This document shows, piece after piece, positions 8,866 through 18,295 of a stretch of 64,000 nt of DNA. This stretch comes from Ferruginibacter sp. (lineage in GTDB: Bacteria; Bacteroidota; Bacteroidia; Chitinophagales; Chitinophagaceae): the NCBI GenBank assembly GCA_017983695.1, contig JAGOAX010000004.1:148438-212437 (forward strand). The letters are read 5' to 3'. Numbering within the stretch: the stretch's first letter is position 1; every line of letters begins with the position of its first letter. The notes beneath the pieces are model-generated. The model did not search any database, had not been told where the DNA came from, and worked only from the letters and a program-made list of their open reading frames with translations. Both the position numbers and the translations under genes were made by a program.

Positions 8866-10239
8866 ATGTCATCTGCAAATGCAAAACATCCCGAATTAGC
8901 AGCCGTCTTTAATAAAGATGAGGCCAGGGTTGACTGGCATGATGAAACCTTGTGGTGGATACGACAGAAGAGAGATAAAGCCGCATGGACAATTCCGGAG
9001 TGGGAGCAATTAAGAGAAACCGCATCTGCAATAAAAAATAATGTACTCAGCAACCTGCATCAATATTTAACGGAGTTTGAAAAAAATGCAATAGCAAATG
9101 GTATTAAAATACATTGGGCCGCAGATGCAAAAGAGCATAATGAGATTGTATATTCCATTTTAAAAGAAAATAATGTACAGCAAATCGTTAAGAGCAAATC
9201 GATGCTTACAGAAGAGTGCGGCCTTAATGATCATTTAGCCGCCAATGGTGTTGATGTGGTGGATACCGATTTAGGCGAACGTATTGTACAATTAGCCGGC
9301 GAACATCCCAGCCATATTGTATTACCCTGCATACATTGGAAGAAAGAAGAGATAGGAGAGTTGTTTCATAAACATTTGAATACGCCAAAGGGAAATGCCG
9401 ATCCGCAGTTTTTAACCAATGCGGCAAGAATACATTTAAGGGAAAAATTCTTAACCCGTAAAATAGCTATTACCGGTGTAAATTTTGCCGTTGCCGAAAC
9501 GGGAGAATTTGTAGTAAGCACCAATGAAGGCAATGCAGATATGGGAGCACACCTGGCAGATGTACATATTGCCTGCATGGGTATTGAAAAAATTATTCCT
9601 CAGCGTAAACATCTGGGTGTTTTTTTAAGATTACTGGCACGGAGTGCAACAGGGCAACCCATTACCACTTACTCCAGCCATTTTAAAAACCCAAACACAC
9701 ACCAGCAATTGCATATTGTATTGGTGGATAATGGACGTACAGTTCAATTGGGCAGGGAAAGTTTTCGCAATTCATTAAAATGCATCCGTTGTGCAGCATG
9801 TTTTAATACCTGCCCTGTGTACAGGCGCAGCGGAGGCTTTAGTTATAATGCTGTAGTTGCTGGGCCAATAGGTTCAATACTGTCGCCAAATCTGGATATG
9901 AAAAAGCATGCCGACCTGCCCTTTGCTTCCACGCTTTGCGGCAGTTGTACCAATGTGTGCCCGGTAAAAATTGATATTCATAACCAGCTCTATCAATGGC
10001 GGCAGGTGTTAACAGCTGAAGGATATTCTCCTAAAACAAAAACAATGGCGATGAAAGTGATGGCCTTCACTTTATCGAAACCAGCTGTTTTTAATTTTGC
10101 AGGAAAGGCCGGAAGATGGGTGATAAAGCATATGCCGTTTTTGGTAAATAACCGGCTTAATCCCTGGTATAAACAAAGAGATCTGCCGACAGCGCCTAAA
10201 CAATCTTTTACTGAATGGTATAAAAAGAACAGGAAATGA
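8866..10239 (+). CDS. lutB: L-lactate utilisation Fe-S protein LutB
   Basis: 457-aa subunit of the LutABC lactate oxidase. The first roughly 300 residues are a LUD-type domain (ITGVNFAVAETGEFVVSTNE around 200-220). Then comes a ferredoxin-like region with two clusters, CIRCAACFNTCPVYR (about 305) and CGSCTNVCPVKID (about 360), which bind 4Fe-4S centres. The gap from lutA is 59 bp, AT-rich and without a hairpin. The stop overlaps the lutC start by ATGA (10236-10239). Confidence 0.92.
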   Translation: MSSANAKHPELAAVFNKDEARVDWHDETLWWIRQKRDKAAWTIPEWEQLRETASAIKNNVLSNLHQYLTEFEKNAIANGIKIHWAADAKEHNEIVYSILKENNVQQIVKSKSMLTEECGLNDHLAANGVDVVDTDLGERIVQLAGEHPSHIVLPCIHWKKEEIGELFHKHLNTPKGNADPQFLTNAARIHLREKFLTRKIAITGVNFAVAETGEFVVSTNEGNADMGAHLADVHIACMGIEKIIPQRKHLGVFLRLLARSATGQPITTYSSHFKNPNTHQQLHIVLVDNGRTVQLGRESFRNSLKCIRCAACFNTCPVYRRSGGFSYNAVVAGPIGSILSPNLDMKKHADLPFASTLCGSCTNVCPVKIDIHNQLYQWRQVLTAEGYSPKTKTMAMKVMAFTLSKPAVFNFAGKAGRWVIKHMPFLVNNRLNPWYKQRDLPTAPKQSFTEWYKKNRK

Positions 10240-10820
10240 GCAGCAGGAATAAAATATTGGAAGCAGTAAAATTAAATCAACCTGCATTGCAGCAGTTACC
10301 CGATTTAAATACTCTTGTTGCTGTAAAATATGCGGATGCTTTTGTACAGTTTGTTACTGTGCTTAATGGAATTGGGGGTACAGTGATAGAAATACAAAAT
10401 ACCCATGAGATAAATGAATATGTGAGAAAAAACTTCAGGAGTAATAAAAATTATGTAACTACACTCCCCGAATTAAGCGAAATAAAAATACTGGATGGGA
10501 ATTTAGATGCTCATTTTTTAGAAAATATTGAAGTAGCGGTTGTAAAAGCAATATTTGGTGTTGCAGAAAATGGGGCCGTATGGCTTACCGAAGACGAAAT
10601 AAAGATCAGGGCATTGCCTTTTATCTGTCAGCACCTGGCAGTTGTATTACATAAAAAGGATATTGTAAACAATATGCATGAAGCCTATAGTTTTATTGCC
10701 GATAGTAAATATGGATTTGGTGTTTTTATAGCCGGGCCATCAAAAACAGCAGATATAGAACAGTCGCTGGTGCTGGGTGCCCATGGCCCTAAAACGATGA
10801 CGGTTTTTGTTTTGAACTAA
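10236..10820 (+). CDS. lutC: L-lactate utilisation protein LutC (LUD domain)
   Basis: 194-aa LUD-domain protein, the third LutABC subunit. Recognised by position, size and the C-terminal half VAENGAVWLTEDEIKIRALPF followed by the AGPSKTADIEQSLVLGAHGP signature, common to LutC/YkgG proteins. Its start overlaps lutB by four bases. It is the last gene of the rha-lut run; no clear terminator hairpin follows, so read-through towards the fasciclin operon cannot be excluded. Confidence 0.92.
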   Translation: MSSRNKILEAVKLNQPALQQLPDLNTLVAVKYADAFVQFVTVLNGIGGTVIEIQNTHEINEYVRKNFRSNKNYVTTLPELSEIKILDGNLDAHFLENIEVAVVKAIFGVAENGAVWLTEDEIKIRALPFICQHLAVVLHKKDIVNNMHEAYSFIADSKYGFGVFIAGPSKTADIEQSLVLGAHGPKTMTVFVLN

Positions 10821-10889
10821 TCAAAAAAACCGCCTTTTGTTTATAGTTTTTCACATAGGGTGTATAACAGCAATTAATTGCCTGATTGG

Positions 10890-10905
10890 CAGGATGCCAC
10901 AGGAT
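10890..10905 (+). promoter_or_regulatory. CAGGAT-N4-CAGGAT direct-repeat operator, copy 1
   Basis: Two exact CAGGAT hexamers start 10 bp apart, one helical turn, with spacer GCCA. The same arrangement occurs at 26566-26581 and 47683-47698, always in the promoter region of a glycan-use operon. Probably bound by an AraC-like or hybrid two-component regulator; the protein is unknown. Confidence 0.65.
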
Positions 10906-10999
10906 AGTGGAGATAGACTAAAGTCGGAATTTACGTTCGTTAAAAGCCAACTGGAAACGATTATGGGCTTTCAATAAAACCAACACTGATTGCAACTTG

Positions 11000-11026
11000 C
11001 CGGTTTTTAATTTTTGTTTAAACCGG
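11000..11026. repeat. Inverted repeat of AAACCGG half-sites, upstream pair
   Basis: CCGGTTT (11000-11006) and AAACCGG (11020-11026) face each other across a T-rich 13-nt spacer. The same half-site recurs at 11081-11101. Possible operator; not T-tailed like a terminator. Confidence 0.4.
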
Positions 11027-11080
11027 TAACAAAATATAAACTGCTGCTAAATGAGAAAGATATACATTCCCCACTCTTAC

Positions 11081-11101
11081 AAAACCGGCTCCCCCGGTTT
11101 T
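11081..11101. repeat. Inverted repeat of AAACCGG half-sites, downstream pair
   Basis: Perfect 8-bp arms AAAACCGG (11081-11088) and CCGGTTTT (11094-11101) around CTCCC. Could be an operator or a transcript hairpin about 110 bp before the first FAS1 gene. Confidence 0.45.
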
Positions 11102-11209
11102 ACAAATCACCAATTTAAACGGGTATTAGGTTTAATTAAGTAATGTATTTTTTATACCTCATCTAAGCAGAAGTATTGATAATTTATTTTTTAAAAAGCA
11201 GGAAATAGT

Positions 11210-13426
11210 ATGCATAAAAAAATTTACCAGTTGGCGTATGTTGTATTGATTGCCGCAACATTTACGTCGTGTCAAAAGAAGTTCGATGAATATTATGCAA
11301 GGCCTGATAATCTTGCCGCACCGATTTATCAGCAGCTGGCAGCTAAAGGAAAGTTCACCAGTTTTTTATCCTTAATAGATAAAGCAGGCTACAAAGAAAC
11401 TTTAAGTTCGGCAGGTTACTGGACAATTTTTGCTCCAAGTGATTCTGCATTTACTGCTGATACAGAATTTGCTGCATTCATTCAAAGCCGTGGTTTCAGC
11501 AGTTTAAGTGCCGTTGATTCTGCTACTGCCCAAATGCTGGTGCAATATCTTTTGGTTTATAATGCTTTTGAAAAAACCAGGATAGATGATTATCAATCAA
11601 GTTTAGGATGGGTGCCCGATAATGCTTTTAAAAGACGTACCACATATTACACCGGCTTTTATAAAGACACTTCATACACAGGCATCCCTTATACATCGGT
11701 TGCATCCAACAGGAATAATACCGGGGCTGTAAATGCATACTATGTACCTGCTGATAATAACAATAAATACATTCCTTACTTTACCAGTGAATTTTTAGCA
11801 GCCAAAGGCTTATCGCAATCAGACTATACTTATTTCTACCCGGGTTCAACCTTTGCAGGATTTAATGTGGCTAATGCTAAAGTAACAGAAAAAGATATTG
11901 CTGCAGAAAATGGTGTAATACATATTATCGATAAAGTAGTAACACCATTAAACAGTATAGATCAGTATTTAAGAAACAAGCCGCAGTACAGCCTTTTCAG
12001 AAGCATTATTGAAAGGTTTATGGTTTTATTTATTAATAATGTTGATGCTACACGCCGGTATCAGGTTTTAAACGGTGGCAACCAGGACGTGGCGGTAAAA
12101 GTGTATTCCAATCTTTTAGCATTTTCTCCAAACAACGAAAATTATTTTAAGCTGCAGGATAATGATGGGCAGAGAGATGGCTGGACAATATTTGTGCCTA
12201 CCAACGATTCATTGACTAAATACATTAATACTGTGGTGCTGCAACAGTATCCTTCAATCAATTCCTTACCATTAAGTATAGTATCAGATCTGTTAAATGC
12301 ACACATGTGGCAATCTACAGTTTGGCCAAGCAAATTCAGCAGCACCTATAATTTTTTAGGTGAACCTGCAAAAATGAATAATACCACTGATGTAGTTGAC
12401 AGAAAGGTGTTGAGTAATGGTATTTTTTACGGTACTAAAAAAGTAAATGAACCTAACGTATTTTCAACGGTATATGGTAAGGCATACCTCAACCCAAATT
12501 ATTCGTTAATGACGAGGTTGCTCGACCAGGAATTGAAACCGATAATAACCAACCCCAATGTAAAGTATACCATGTTCATGGTTTCGGATGCAGTTTTAGC
12601 AGCTAAAGGGTATAGCTACAATCCGGGATCTAATTTGTGGAGCTTTGGTGCCGCAACAAATGATAGTGTAAGGCTTAATTTAATGCGCATGATAAATACC
12701 GGTGTAATAGAAACACCAAATAATGAATTAGCCAATTTAGGTGTAACAGGGGTTAATGGAATTGCTGGGTCTTATGGCGGTGAGTATATTAAATATGATG
12801 GTAACAAAGTTTTCTCCGTAGGTACAATAGAAAAAAATGTATCGGTTACTATTGATAGTGTAGTACAGGTATTGAACGGTCAGGTGGCCTATATTAATGA
12901 CCTGCTGTATTATACTTACAGGCCCATTGGCTCCACTATGGCAGTTTTAGGAACACCGGCTGCATCTGAGTTTAACTATTTCTGGAACTACCTTAGAAAC
13001 TCAACAATATTTAATACCGGTACGTTTGAAATAACTGGTATAACTGCAGGATCTTTTTATACTGTATTTGTTCCCAACAGGGCTTCAATCATTCAGGCCA
13101 TTAATGATGGGTTGCTGCCGGGCACTGCTGGGGTACCCAATTTTACGCCTACATTAATTGCCGATAAATTAAAAGTGGAAAAATTTATTCTATATCATTT
13201 TCTTGATAAACGGACTGTGGTGGCAAACGGCAGCGACATAGGTTCCTATCCTTCATTGTTAAGAAATACAGCAGGCGATCCTGTAACCTTTTCAATACTT
13301 TACCCGGGAGGAGTTTTTGAACTGGGGGATGGCTATGGCCGCAAAGCAAGAATGGTTACAACGCTGAATAATAATTTATCTAACAGAACAGTGATACATC
13401 TTGTAGATAATTATTTAAAATATTAA
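11210..13426 (+). CDS. Surface lipoprotein with four fasciclin (FAS1) domains
   Basis: 738-aa lipoprotein, first gene of the FAS1/SusCD operon. The signal peptide ends LIAATFTSC with Cys21 as the predicted lipidation site. Four FAS1-like units follow at about residues 38-245, 250-410, 425-565 and 585-738. The first is clearest: WTIFAPSDSAF (H1 box, near 71) and NGVIHIIDKVV (H2 box, near 234). Others show WTIFVPTND, YTMFMVSDA and YTVFVPNRA with weaker H2 boxes; the last ends VIHLVDNYL. FAS1 domains are adhesion or ligand-binding modules. Here the protein may act as an outer-membrane glycan-binding partner of the next SusC/SusD pair; that role is inference. Confidence 0.85.
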   Translation: MHKKIYQLAYVVLIAATFTSCQKKFDEYYARPDNLAAPIYQQLAAKGKFTSFLSLIDKAGYKETLSSAGYWTIFAPSDSAFTADTEFAAFIQSRGFSSLSAVDSATAQMLVQYLLVYNAFEKTRIDDYQSSLGWVPDNAFKRRTTYYTGFYKDTSYTGIPYTSVASNRNNTGAVNAYYVPADNNNKYIPYFTSEFLAAKGLSQSDYTYFYPGSTFAGFNVANAKVTEKDIAAENGVIHIIDKVVTPLNSIDQYLRNKPQYSLFRSIIERFMVLFINNVDATRRYQVLNGGNQDVAVKVYSNLLAFSPNNENYFKLQDNDGQRDGWTIFVPTNDSLTKYINTVVLQQYPSINSLPLSIVSDLLNAHMWQSTVWPSKFSSTYNFLGEPAKMNNTTDVVDRKVLSNGIFYGTKKVNEPNVFSTVYGKAYLNPNYSLMTRLLDQELKPIITNPNVKYTMFMVSDAVLAAKGYSYNPGSNLWSFGAATNDSVRLNLMRMINTGVIETPNNELANLGVTGVNGIAGSYGGEYIKYDGNKVFSVGTIEKNVSVTIDSVVQVLNGQVAYINDLLYYTYRPIGSTMAVLGTPAASEFNYFWNYLRNSTIFNTGTFEITGITAGSFYTVFVPNRASIIQAINDGLLPGTAGVPNFTPTLIADKLKVEKFILYHFLDKRTVVANGSDIGSYPSLLRNTAGDPVTFSILYPGGVFELGDGYGRKARMVTTLNNNLSNRTVIHLVDNYLKY

Positions 13427-13469
13427 TGTCTTTTGAATCAAAAAATTTAAAAAATAAATTCATTATATA

Positions 13470-16400
13470 ATGAAAGTTTTATTCACAAAAATAAGTTGCC
13501 TGTTGTTTGCAGTGCTTTTGATTAATGCAGCAGTTGCACAATCAACTACAGTACAGGGGAAAATTATTGGCGCAAATAAACGTCCCATAGTGGATGTTAC
13601 TGTTGCAGAAGTTGATGCCGATGGCAGAACCATACGTGCAGTAAAAACAGATGTGGAAGGAAATTTTGTTATTAAGATTTCCAATCCAAAAAATAAATTA
13701 TCATTCAGCCATATCAGTTTCCGTTCTCAAACACTGTCAATAAATACCCGTGCTACTTTTAATATTACCCTGGAAAGTAACAGCAGGGATTTAGGTGATG
13801 TGGTAGTGGTATCGCAACGTAAAGCAGATAATGGTATGTTGCCGATATCCGAAAGGGAATTAACAACAGCGCAGTCGCACATCAATGCAAAAGACCTTGA
13901 AGAAATGCAGGCTGCATCAATTGACCAGGCATTGCAGGGAAGAATGGCGGGTGTGGATATTACAGCCAACTCCGGCGATCCTGGTGCAGGCATGCAAATA
14001 CGTATCAGGGGTACTTCTTCTATCAATGGTTCAAATGATCCGTTAATAGTTGTTGATAATATGCCTTACGAAACCGCAATACCATCTGATTTTAATTTTG
14101 GTGCTGCTGACGAAGTAGGTTATGCAAGCTTATTAAATATTGCTCCTTCGGATATTAAGGATATTACCATTTTAAAAGATGCAGCGGCAACAGCCATTTG
14201 GGGTTCCAGGGCAGCAAGCGGCGTAGTTGTAATTACAACTAAAAGAGGTGTTGTAGGCAAACCTTCATTTACTTATACCAATAAAACATCGGTTACAAAA
14301 CAACCCGACGCCATTCCAATGCTTTCCGGCGATCAGTATTCTACTTTAATTCCCGAGGAATATATGAATGCAACAGGAACGCCGCTTAATACGCAGAATA
14401 TTAAAGAATTTCAGTACGATCCTAATGATCCCTATTGGTACAATAATTACAGTAAAAACACCGACTGGATAAAAGCCATTACACAAAAAGGCTTTATGCA
14501 GGACCATAATATATCAATGACAGGTGGTGGCGAAAAAGCAAGATATTTTGCATCACTTGGATATCTTAGTCAAAAAGGTACTACTATCGGTACTTATTTA
14601 AACCGTATCAGCACCCGTATCAATTTAGATTATATCGTATCTGAACGTATCCGCTTTAAATCCGACATTTCTTACTCTTACACAGATAATAACCGGAACT
14701 TTGCAAATAACTTAAGGGATATTGCGTACAGAAAGATGCCCAACATGAGCATTTATGAGTACGATGAATTCGGTAATTTATCAGGAAATTATTTTACACC
14801 GGCTACCAATATACAGGGCTTTTACCAGAGTTTAAGCAGCAGTGGAAATGTGGTAGGTACAGCAAATCCTGTAGCCATGGCAAATGATGCAAGTAATAAA
14901 ATCATCAGCCAAAGGGTAACACCGCATTTTAACCTGCAGTACGAAATTTTGAAAAAAGTTTTAATGGCAACTTTTGATGTGCAGTTTGATGTAAACAATA
15001 ATAAAAACAACAGCTTCCTGCCTCAAACTTCTACCGGCAGGCCATGGACAGAAACTTCAGTTAACAGGGCTTATGATGGGGATATAGATGTGTTTAATGT
15101 GCAAACAAAAGCCAATGTTGTTTATACTCCTAATTTTAAAAATATAAAGCATAAATTAATAAGTTTCCTTTCATTGAATACTTACGATAACAAATATGTA
15201 TCGCAGGAAATATTGCTTTCCAATACTGCATCTTCAATATTACAGGATCCTTCCAATATTGGCCGTACACAAAATGGCGAATCGAGGCTTGTGGCATATT
15301 CGGGCCAAACCCGTAGTATTGGTTTACTGGTAAGTGGACAGTATAGTTTTATGGATAAGTATATCATAAACGTCGGACTTCGTGGAGATGGTAACTCAAG
15401 ATTTGGCCCCGCAAACCGGTACGGATTATTCCCGTCAGCATCTTTTAGGTGGAGAATGTCTGACGAAAAATTCATGAAGCGTTTCAACAAACAAATTGAT
15501 GACCTCAGTTTCAGGGCAAGTTATGGCCAGTCTGGTAATCAGCCACGCAGAGACTATAGTTACATTAATACCTATAATACTTTTTCACGGTCATATCTTG
15601 GCCAAGCTGGTGTATACCCCGGTAATATGGAATTATCTAATTTAAAATGGGAGACCATCGTAGGGCAGAATGCAGGTATTAATTTAAGCATGTTCAACCG
15701 GCGCATTACAGCTGATGTGGAGTTTTATATTAACCGTACCAAACAGATGTATTTTCCAGGGTTGCAAATTTCCTCAATCAACGGGTTTAATAATGTTGAT
15801 ATGAATGTGGGTACAATGGATAACCAGGGTTTTGAACTGGCCCTTGGATTTACACCTGTAAAAACAAAAAAATGGCAGCTGGATTTTAATTTCAATATTG
15901 CCCGTAATGTAAATGTGATACGTGAGATATCAGATTTGTATCCGAGAGATAAAGGAAATATTGAAGCAAACGGCCAGTACAAAACTTATTTGCAGATCAA
16001 TAATCCCTTTGGTTCTTTTTATGGATTTAAATTCAAAGGCGTTTATAAAGATTTACAATCTACTATCGCCACAGATGCAAGTGGGAAAAATATTATTGGC
16101 CCAACAGGTCAAACTGTTTACATGAAATTTAATTATCCAAGTATTGGGTATACTTTTCAACCAGGAGATGCCATGTATGAGGATATAAACAACGACGGCA
16201 ATATAAATTACCAGGATATTGTTTACCTCGGTAACAGTATGCCAAAATACAGTGGTGGTTTTGGTACTTCATTATCTCATAAAGGCCAGTGGAAATTTAC
16301 TGCATTCTTTACTTACAGGTACAAATTCGACCTTGTAAACGGCACTAAAATCAATACTACCAATATGTATGGTTTCGATAACCAGAGTACAGCAACATTA

Positions 16401-16742
16401 AGCCGCTGGAGAAAAGAGGGTGATGTTACTGATATGCCAAGGGCTATGTACCGGACCGGCTACAACTGGCTTGGTAGCGACAGGTATGTTGAAGATGCAT
16501 CTTACCTGCGTTTTAGAACAGCAACAATAAGATATACTGCGGCTAAAAAACTGGTACAAAAACTTAAATTAAAAAACCTGAGTGCATATATAAGTGTTGA
16601 AAATTTATATACATGGACAAATTACACAGGACAGGATCCGGAAGTAAGTGTAAGAGGCAGCGATCCGTTCAGGGTAGCTATTGATTATTCTTATACACCA
16701 CCGGTTAAAACAGTAACACTTGGTATTACTGCAAGTTTTTAA
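13470..16742 (+). CDS. SusC/RagA-family TonB-dependent outer-membrane transporter (pair 1)
   Basis: 1090-aa outer-membrane importer. Signal peptide to about residue 23 (INAAVAQ), then a carboxypeptidase-regulatory-like domain (about 24-105) and a plug with the family motif IRIRGTSSINGSNDPLIVVDN (about 175-195) and ITILKDAAATAIWGSRAASG. The C-terminal barrel ends in aromatic-flanked strands (LGITASF). It pairs with the SusD 20 bp downstream to import oligosaccharides with TonB energy. It follows a FAS1 lipoprotein rather than a classical SusE/SusF. The cargo is not readable from sequence; the shared promoter motif suggests a pectin fragment. Confidence 0.94.
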   Translation: MKVLFTKISCLLFAVLLINAAVAQSTTVQGKIIGANKRPIVDVTVAEVDADGRTIRAVKTDVEGNFVIKISNPKNKLSFSHISFRSQTLSINTRATFNITLESNSRDLGDVVVVSQRKADNGMLPISERELTTAQSHINAKDLEEMQAASIDQALQGRMAGVDITANSGDPGAGMQIRIRGTSSINGSNDPLIVVDNMPYETAIPSDFNFGAADEVGYASLLNIAPSDIKDITILKDAAATAIWGSRAASGVVVITTKRGVVGKPSFTYTNKTSVTKQPDAIPMLSGDQYSTLIPEEYMNATGTPLNTQNIKEFQYDPNDPYWYNNYSKNTDWIKAITQKGFMQDHNISMTGGGEKARYFASLGYLSQKGTTIGTYLNRISTRINLDYIVSERIRFKSDISYSYTDNNRNFANNLRDIAYRKMPNMSIYEYDEFGNLSGNYFTPATNIQGFYQSLSSSGNVVGTANPVAMANDASNKIISQRVTPHFNLQYEILKKVLMATFDVQFDVNNNKNNSFLPQTSTGRPWTETSVNRAYDGDIDVFNVQTKANVVYTPNFKNIKHKLISFLSLNTYDNKYVSQEILLSNTASSILQDPSNIGRTQNGESRLVAYSGQTRSIGLLVSGQYSFMDKYIINVGLRGDGNSRFGPANRYGLFPSASFRWRMSDEKFMKRFNKQIDDLSFRASYGQSGNQPRRDYSYINTYNTFSRSYLGQAGVYPGNMELSNLKWETIVGQNAGINLSMFNRRITADVEFYINRTKQMYFPGLQISSINGFNNVDMNVGTMDNQGFELALGFTPVKTKKWQLDFNFNIARNVNVIREISDLYPRDKGNIEANGQYKTYLQINNPFGSFYGFKFKGVYKDLQSTIATDASGKNIIGPTGQTVYMKFNYPSIGYTFQPGDAMYEDINNDGNINYQDIVYLGNSMPKYSGGFGTSLSHKGQWKFTAFFTYRYKFDLVNGTKINTTNMYGFDNQSTATLSRWRKEGDVTDMPRAMYRTGYNWLGSDRYVEDASYLRFRTATIRYTAAKKLVQKLKLKNLSAYISVENLYTWTNYTGQDPEVSVRGSDPFRVAIDYSYTPPVKTVTLGITASF

Positions 16743-16762
16743 AATAATTTAAACGAAATACA

Positions 16763-18271
16763 ATGTTGAAAAAAACAGTTTTAAAATTATTGATGTTATT
16801 AATGCTGGTGCCATTTGTATCATGTAAAAAATGGCTCGACTTACAACCACAGGATGGTTTAACAGGTGCCGAATACTGGAAAACAAAAGAACAGGTAGCT
16901 GCAGCAGTCACGGGTTGTTATATATCTCTTACCGGTTCTCAAACCGGAGCAAGAAGCAATACCGAGTCGTTTTTTGTGTGGGGAGAGTTGAGAGCAGATA
17001 TGCTTACAAGTACCTTGGCAACTACAGCCGAACAAATTGATGTGATTAATGTAAATATGTTGCCCAGTAATAGTATTGCAAACTGGAGAGGTATTTACGA
17101 AACCATTAATTATTGCAATACCGTTATTGATTATGCCCCTGGTGTATTGGCAGAGGATGCTACATTTACGCAGGCAGCATTAGATAAAGCTATTGCAGAA
17201 GCAAAAACCATAAGGGCTCTGATGTATTTTTATCTGGTACGTACATTTGACCAGGTGCCTCTTAAATTAAAAGCAACGCAAAGTGATAAGGACATTGTAT
17301 CAATTCCAAAAAGTCCACAGGAAGATGTATTGGCACAGGTAGTAAAAGATTTAAGTGAAGCAGAAACTGCAGCTGTGGTTGACTACGGCGACAGGGCTTT
17401 AAATAAAGGAAGAATAACCAAAGCCACAGTTAATGCAATACAGGCAGATGTGTATTTATGGATGGAAAAATATACAGAAGCTGTTGCGGCCTGCGATAAA
17501 ATAATTTCTACTGCTGCATTTGGCTTGGTTGATGGTGCCGATGCCAATACCTGGTACAGAACTTTATATGTAAACGGAAATAGTAACGAAAGTATTTTTG
17601 AATTGCAGTTTGACAACCAGAACCTGAATCCGTTTTACACAATGTTTAATGCTAATAGAAAGTTTATTGCCAGCCCTATTGTAATGGATGAAATTTATAC
17701 CATCGACCTGGTTGATCCATTAAAGGCAGATATAAGGGGCGATGGTGTTGCTGTAAGATCTACTGACCAGTTGATATGGAAATTTGTGGCGCTTAGTACT
17801 AACCCAAGTAATTCTTCCTTACGTGTGCAATCAGAATCTTTTGCACACTGGATCATGTACAGGTATGCTGATGTTTTGCTGATAAAAGCAGAAGCATTAA
17901 ACCAGTTGGGCAAGGGGCCAGAAGCATTAGATTTAGTGACGCAGATAAGAACCAGGGCCAGGGCACTTGTTTCTACCAATACCAATCCTACCCCCACCGA
18001 TAAATTAATGGTAGGCGATTTTATTTTAAAAGAACGGGCAAGAGAATTTGCATTTGAAGGTAAACGCTGGTACGATTTATTGAGAAATGCCCGGAGGAAT
18101 AATTATGAAAGATTAGAACTGTTACTGGATGTGGTTGCCGGTACCGTACCTGCAAACCGCCAGCAATCGGCCATTGCAAAAATGAAAGATAAAAACTGCC
18201 ATTACCTGCCGATATTCACTTATGAGTTAACAACAAATAAGGCCTTGGTACAAAATCCATTTTATAAATAA
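16763..18271 (+). CDS. SusD/RagB-family glycan-binding lipoprotein (pair 1)
   Basis: 502-aa surface lipoprotein forming the lid of the SusC channel. Lipobox near residue 21 (VPFVSC, then KKW). The family pattern is visible: N-terminal DLQPQDGLTGAEYWKT, helical TPR-like regions (IRALMYFYLVRTFDQVPL near 150-167) and the C-terminal LLIKAEALNQLG and FAFEGKRWYDLLR motifs. Pairs with the preceding SusC, 25 bp before the second FAS1 gene. Confidence 0.93.
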   Translation: MLKKTVLKLLMLLMLVPFVSCKKWLDLQPQDGLTGAEYWKTKEQVAAAVTGCYISLTGSQTGARSNTESFFVWGELRADMLTSTLATTAEQIDVINVNMLPSNSIANWRGIYETINYCNTVIDYAPGVLAEDATFTQAALDKAIAEAKTIRALMYFYLVRTFDQVPLKLKATQSDKDIVSIPKSPQEDVLAQVVKDLSEAETAAVVDYGDRALNKGRITKATVNAIQADVYLWMEKYTEAVAACDKIISTAAFGLVDGADANTWYRTLYVNGNSNESIFELQFDNQNLNPFYTMFNANRKFIASPIVMDEIYTIDLVDPLKADIRGDGVAVRSTDQLIWKFVALSTNPSNSSLRVQSESFAHWIMYRYADVLLIKAEALNQLGKGPEALDLVTQIRTRARALVSTNTNPTPTDKLMVGDFILKERAREFAFEGKRWYDLLRNARRNNYERLELLLDVVAGTVPANRQQSAIAKMKDKNCHYLPIFTYELTTNKALVQNPFYK

Positions 18272-18295
18272 TTAGTAAGAAATAAAATTAAGCGT

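Larger units (their letters stand above)
10821..11209 (+). promoter_or_regulatory. 389-bp control region before the FAS1/SusCD operon
   Basis: No gene is visible here. The region holds a direct repeat CAGGAT-N4-CAGGAT (10890-10905), the element AAACGATT (10955-10962), and four AAACCGG half-sites arranged as two inverted repeats (11000-11026 and 11081-11101). A TATTTTTT stretch (11146-11153) could be a weak -7 box. The length and density of sites indicate a regulated promoter. Confidence 0.6.
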
